DNA of 64,000 nt from NCBI RefSeq assembly GCF_010686725.1, contig NZ_JAAGWZ010000002.1, positions 794,855 to 858,854 on the forward strand. Reading direction: 5' to 3'. The number at the start of each line of letters is the position of its first letter. Within the stretch, counting starts at the first letter, position 1. The translations under genes and the position numbers were made by a program. The notes beneath the pieces were generated by a model. It did not search any database, was not told where the DNA came from, and saw only the letters and a list, made by a program, of their open reading frames with translations. Source of the stretch: Galbitalea soli (GTDB lineage: Bacteria; Actinomycetota; Actinomycetes; Actinomycetales; Microbacteriaceae). Positions 61,133-64,000 of this stretch are shown here, in pieces.

Positions 61133-62808
61133 CCACATTCCAAGATCCGCCGCCGCATTCGCGTCGCGCGGTTCGACAGAGTGAGCGAGGCGAGACGCCC
61201 GTTCAGCCGGAAGTCGACCCCAATCCGTACACCTTCGAGCCGTCAGCGGCAGCCGGGACGGATGCCCAGGGCGGTGTCTCCGGCGAGTCCGAGGCCCTGC
61301 GTCCCCGCGTGAGCGGTCGTCGCGCCCAGTTGCCGAGCACCGACGCCGGCCACGAACCCCTCACCTACGTGACGCAGGGTCGACCCCAGATCCCCAGCTA
61401 CGACGGACCGTCCTTCCGCAACCGCCCGCTCGCGGCCGAAGACACGGTTCCGCCTCCCGGCTACGGCCAGGCGCCCGGCACCGCTCCCGATTCGCCCGCT
61501 CCTTCGGGTGCCGCTGCGGCTTCCTCCGCGGAGCAGCCCGGCTACCGCGTCCGCGATTTCAGCCCGGAGGGGCGTCGCGCCGCGATCAACCGCGAGCAGT
61601 TCCGCGGGGTGACCTCCGATGCCGCGCGCGCGGATGCCGCATCCGAGCTCGATTACCACACGATCGGTGCCCCGTCGGTGGCGCCCGCCACCGGCAGCCC
61701 GACGATCGGTCAGCCGCCCGCCGGCTACCAGGGCGGCACGGGTTCACTGGCCGCGGCTCCGCCGCCCAGCTTCACCCCCGCGATCGGCGCCGCTCAGACG
61801 CGGACCGCCATCGAGTCCGGCTTCCCGGGCGACGACGAGTTCTCCAATCACACCCTCACCCGGCGCGAACTGCGCGAGCTGCGCGCGGCCCGTGAGGCGC
61901 AGGCGGCCGCGGCCGCGGCTCAGGCGCGACCGGAGCCCATCGACACCCTGCTCCACTCCGGACCCATCAAGCTGCCGACGCTCGCGCCCCCTGTCGGCGA
62001 GTCGCAGGCGCTGCAGGCCGCGATGGCCGAATTCGACAGTCTCGCTCGTGCTCGTCGCGACGCCGAGAACGCGACTCCCGCAGCGCCCGCCGCCCCCGTC
62101 ATGCCGACCCCGACCGTCGCCGCGGCGCCGATCGCGGCACCGCTCTGGGGACCGCCCACTTCCGCACCCGTGGCGCCCGCCGCCGCGACGCCCGCACCCG
62201 TGGTCGCGCCGATTCCTCTCGTTCCGCCCACGCCCGCTGCGCCCGCGCAGTCGTTCGCGCCACCGGCACCCGCACCGGCACCCGCGCCCGCTCCCGCCTC
62301 GGTGGATCCCGTCTTCATCGAGCCGACGTCCGCCTCCCGCACCACGGGGCACTGGTCGATGCAGGCCGAGCAGGCCGACGACTCGGTGTTCGAAGACACG
62401 ATCAGCCGCAGCGTCGGCGCGGCCGGCCCGATCACGACGAGCTCGCTCGTCCTGCCCTCGGTGCCCGACGCGGGTGACATCCTGGCCGCGCCGTTCACGT
62501 CGACCGGCGAGATCCTGGTCACCGGTTCCATCGACCTGCCACGCAGTCTCGGGGCCACCGGGGCGCACCCGCACCGGGTCGACAACTCCGACTACGAGGA
62601 CGACCCCGACGACACCCAGGTGACGTCGACGGACTCGGCCCCCGTCCGCGCGATCCGCGCGATCAGCACCCACACGTCGACCCGCGGCGTGATCGACAGC
62701 AAGAAGCCGCGCAGCAATCGCCCCCTGACGATCATGATCGTCGCCGCCGGGGTCCTCGGCCTCGCGGTCGTCGGTCTCCTCGTCGTCATCGCGATCCACG
62801 GCTTCTGA
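61129..62808 (+). CDS. Large disordered Pro/Ala-rich protein with C-terminal membrane anchor
   Basis: 559 residues. About 500 cytoplasmic residues are low in order: polar N-terminus ([21 protein letters not shown]), a short helical block [30 protein letters not shown] near 240-270, and a long Ala-Pro stretch ([20 protein letters not shown]). One transmembrane helix, [25 protein letters not shown], lies at the extreme C-terminus, so it resembles a tail-anchored protein. No enzymatic motif is present. Start codon overlap with nadD implies coupling, and rsfS follows after 21 bp. It may tether a partner at the membrane; this is inference. Confidence 0.8.
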   Translation: MTTFQDPPPHSRRAVRQSERGETPVQPEVDPNPYTFEPSAAAGTDAQGGVSGESEALRPRVSGRRAQLPSTDAGHEPLTYVTQGRPQIPSYDGPSFRNRPLAAEDTVPPPGYGQAPGTAPDSPAPSGAAAASSAEQPGYRVRDFSPEGRRAAINREQFRGVTSDAARADAASELDYHTIGAPSVAPATGSPTIGQPPAGYQGGTGSLAAAPPPSFTPAIGAAQTRTAIESGFPGDDEFSNHTLTRRELRELRAAREAQAAAAAAQARPEPIDTLLHSGPIKLPTLAPPVGESQALQAAMAEFDSLARARRDAENATPAAPAAPVMPTPTVAAAPIAAPLWGPPTSAPVAPAAATPAPVVAPIPLVPPTPAAPAQSFAPPAPAPAPAPAPASVDPVFIEPTSASRTTGHWSMQAEQADDSVFEDTISRSVGAAGPITTSSLVLPSVPDAGDILAAPFTSTGEILVTGSIDLPRSLGATGAHPHRVDNSDYEDDPDDTQVTSTDSAPVRAIRAISTHTSTRGVIDSKKPRSNRPLTIMIVAAGVLGLAVVGLLVVIAIHGF

Positions 62809-62829
62809 CCCACCACTACTAAGGACCAC

Positions 62830-63225
62830 GTGACTGCAACTCCCCGCGCCATCGAGCTCATGACGATCGCGGCCGCCGCTGCGGATTCGAAGGGTGGCGA
62901 GGACCTCGTCGCGCTGGACGTGTCAGGGCCCCTGCCGCTGACCGACGTGTTCCTGCTCGTCACCGGGCGCAACGAGCGCAACGTGGTCGCCATCGCCGGC
63001 GAGATCGAAGACAAGATGATCGAGGCCGGCGCCAAGCCGCTCCGTCGGGAGGGCCGGCAGGATGGCCGCTGGACGCTGCTCGATTTCGGCGACGTCGTCG
63101 TGCACGTCTTCCACGAGGAGGACCGCATGTACTACTCGCTGGAGCGGCTCTGGAAGGACTGCCCCGCCATCCCCATCCAGCTGCCGGTCAGCGGCGCAGC
63201 AGCCAGGGGCGCAACGCCCGCGTGA
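62830..63225 (+). CDS. rsfS: Ribosome silencing factor RsfS
   Basis: 131 residues; binds ribosomal protein L14 and blocks subunit joining during starvation. It starts with a GTG at 62830. Diagnostic sequence: LVALDVSGPLPLTDVFLLVTGRNERNVVAIAGEIEDKM, then GRWTLLDFGDVVVHVFHEEDRMYYSLERLW. The C-terminal tail overlaps the convergent gene by 38 nt. The order nadD-(membrane protein)-rsfS is widespread. Confidence 0.96.
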   Translation: MTATPRAIELMTIAAAAADSKGGEDLVALDVSGPLPLTDVFLLVTGRNERNVVAIAGEIEDKMIEAGAKPLRREGRQDGRWTLLDFGDVVVHVFHEEDRMYYSLERLWKDCPAIPIQLPVSGAAARGATPA

Positions 63226-63748
63226 CGAGCGGCAGCGCGAAGTAGGTCATGATCGGCGTCAGCACGACGACCGAGATCAGCACGCGAAGCCAGATCGGGA
63301 TTCCCGACGCCACGGGACTCAGCGCGTAGTTCGCCGCCACGCTCAGCGGATAGAAGACGATGAAGATCGACACCATCTGCTTCCAGCGCGGGGGAGCCGG
63401 GTTCTGCGAGGCGATGACCTCCACCGAGGACGGCACATCGAACCAGCCCTCGATCCCCGTGCGCAGCTGGTAGTCGCCGTGCTCCACCAGTCCGTGACCG
63501 GTCGACACCCACCACGCCCGCTCGGGTGACTTCTCCCACACGGCCAGGCTGTCGGCGTCGGCGAAGCGGAACAGCATGTGCCACTCCGGTGACGAGGGAT
63601 CGGGCCGGATCCAGCCGGATCCGAGGTACCCGGGGAAGCTGCTGATCAGGTCCTGCCCGGAGCGCGCCCACGCGGCGGCCTCGCGGGCACGCTCGGGCGA
63701 GACGGTTCGCGTGACTGCGACGGTGATCGGAGAGACGGTGTCAGCCAT
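63188..63748 (-). CDS. Antibiotic-biosynthesis monooxygenase-like (ABM) membrane protein
   Basis: 186 residues. The N-terminal 95 residues form a dimeric alpha-beta barrel of ABM type: VTRTVSPERAREAAAWARSGQDLISSFPGYLGSGWIRPDPSSPEWHMLFRFADADSLAVWEKS. Two C-terminal transmembrane helices follow (MVSIFIVFYPLSVAANYAL and WLRVLISVVVLTPIMTYFAL), with GIEGWFDVPS before them. This fusion recurs in actinomycetes, but the function is unknown. The ATG at 63748 is preceded by GGAGGT abutting a -10-like CAGACT that ends 6 nt upstream. It overlaps rsfS by 38 nt at the 3' end. Confidence 0.82.
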   Translation of the reverse strand: MADTVSPITVAVTRTVSPERAREAAAWARSGQDLISSFPGYLGSGWIRPDPSSPEWHMLFRFADADSLAVWEKSPERAWWVSTGHGLVEHGDYQLRTGIEGWFDVPSSVEVIASQNPAPPRWKQMVSIFIVFYPLSVAANYALSPVASGIPIWLRVLISVVVLTPIMTYFALPLVTRALRPWLLRR

Positions 63749-63796
63749 ACCTCCAGTCTGTAGTAAACTTTTTGAGTTGCCTCACGGCGACGACCG

Positions 63797-63870
63797 GGGT
63801 CCATGGCGCAGCCCGGTAGCGCACCTGCATGGCATGCAGGGGGTCAGGGGTTCGAATCCCCTTGGATCCA
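63797..63870 (+). tRNA. tRNA-Ala (anticodon GGC)
   Basis: Acceptor GGGTCCA/TGGATCC (one G-T), anticodon stem CCTGC/GCAGG with loop ATGGCAT, T-arm AGGGG-TTCGAAT-CCCCT, discriminator A. CCA is not encoded. Confidence 0.93.
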
Positions 63871-63897
63871 CAGTGTCCTGTCTCGGGACATAGGAAA

Positions 63898-63934
63898 CCG
63901 TTGAACCCCTGGGTTCAGCGGTTTTCTTTGTTTT
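63898..63934 (+). terminator. Hairpin plus T-rich tail inside the IS end
   Basis: CCGTTGAACCC (63898-63908) pairs with GGGTTCAGCGG (63911-63921) over 11 bp, followed by TTTTCTTTGTTTT. It would stop tRNA-Ala transcripts from entering the IS, and it contains the transposase stop codon. Confidence 0.8.
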
Positions 63935-64000
63935 GGGGTTGGTAGTCCTTGGTGGGGTCGAGGGTGAGTTCGCGGATCAGTTCGCCGGTGGTGGCGTTGA
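63915..64000 (-). CDS. Transposase, C-terminal fragment (IS481-like)
   Basis: Only the last 28 codons are inside the window. They read ...NATTGELIRELTLDPTKDYQPQNKENR and then a TGA within the terminator hairpin. The NATTGELIRELTLDP block resembles the end of actinobacterial IS481-type DDE transposases. The catalytic domain is beyond the edge, so activity cannot be judged. Confidence 0.65.
   Translation of the reverse strand, partial: NATTGELIRELTLDPTKDYQPQNKENR

Larger units (their letters stand above)
63874..64000 (-). mobile_element. End of an IS481-like insertion sequence, cut by the window edge
   Basis: The terminal sequence TGTCCTGTCTCGGGACA (63874-63890), with TGTCC/GGACA symmetry, lies 4 bp from the 3' end of tRNA-Ala. 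The transposase C-terminus follows on the minus strand. The other end lies outside the window, so target duplication cannot be checked. Confidence 0.65.

Overview
The window is high-GC chromosomal DNA from an actinomycete, most likely a member of the Microbacteriaceae (order Micrococcales). This rests on paired clpP1/clpP2, an RNase E/G with a long alanine-rich N-terminus, several small DUF2510 proteins, an actinobacterial ileS T-box leader, many apparently leaderless genes, and the order rne-DUF4031-rplU-rpmA-obg-proB-proA-nadD-rsfS. The family assignment is inference; no rRNA gene is present.

Layout. 1-13.9 kb: accessory metabolism and transport (partial MscS channel, aminopeptidase N, FAD oxidoreductase, RpiB, Nei-type glycosylase, PaiB-like protein, amidohydrolase, two DUF2510 proteins, beta-CASP nuclease, metal P-type ATPase). 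14-23 kb: two tRNAs, trigger factor, clpP1-clpP2, a CopC-like protein, clpX and a BenE-like transporter, so chaperone and protease components are clustered. 23-30 kb: flavin monooxygenase, M3 peptidase divergent from an ArsR-type regulator across an iterated operator, and valS. 30-34.4 kb: a sensor kinase and response regulator, then two secreted Pro/Thr-rich proteins. A shared 14-bp inverted repeat, TGAGA-N4-TCTCA, precedes the kinase operon and both secreted-protein genes, which suggests a small self-contained cell-surface regulon. 34.4-41 kb: CDF transporter, T-box-controlled ileS, folC, a DUF4233 protein and ndk.

41-50.8 kb: a cell-surface polysaccharide locus. An acyltransferase is followed by two giant, paralogous, three-domain glycosyltransferases flanking a convergent ABC-2 exporter pair, plus a small coiled-coil protein translationally coupled to the second glycosyltransferase. 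It interrupts an otherwise housekeeping run and is the strongest candidate for a little-described system. 50.8-64 kb: DsbA-like and VKOR disulfide proteins, RNase E/G with a structured leader, ribosomal proteins L21 and L27, Obg, proline and NAD biosynthesis, a long disordered membrane protein, RsfS and tRNA-Ala. The right edge enters an IS481-like element lying 4 bp past tRNA-Ala.

Regulation visible by eye: at least ten genes have a -10 hexamer ending exactly 6 nt before the start codon, as expected for leaderless transcripts. Several intergenic regions carry short tandem repeats with periods of 14, 17, 19, 36 and 58-59 bp.
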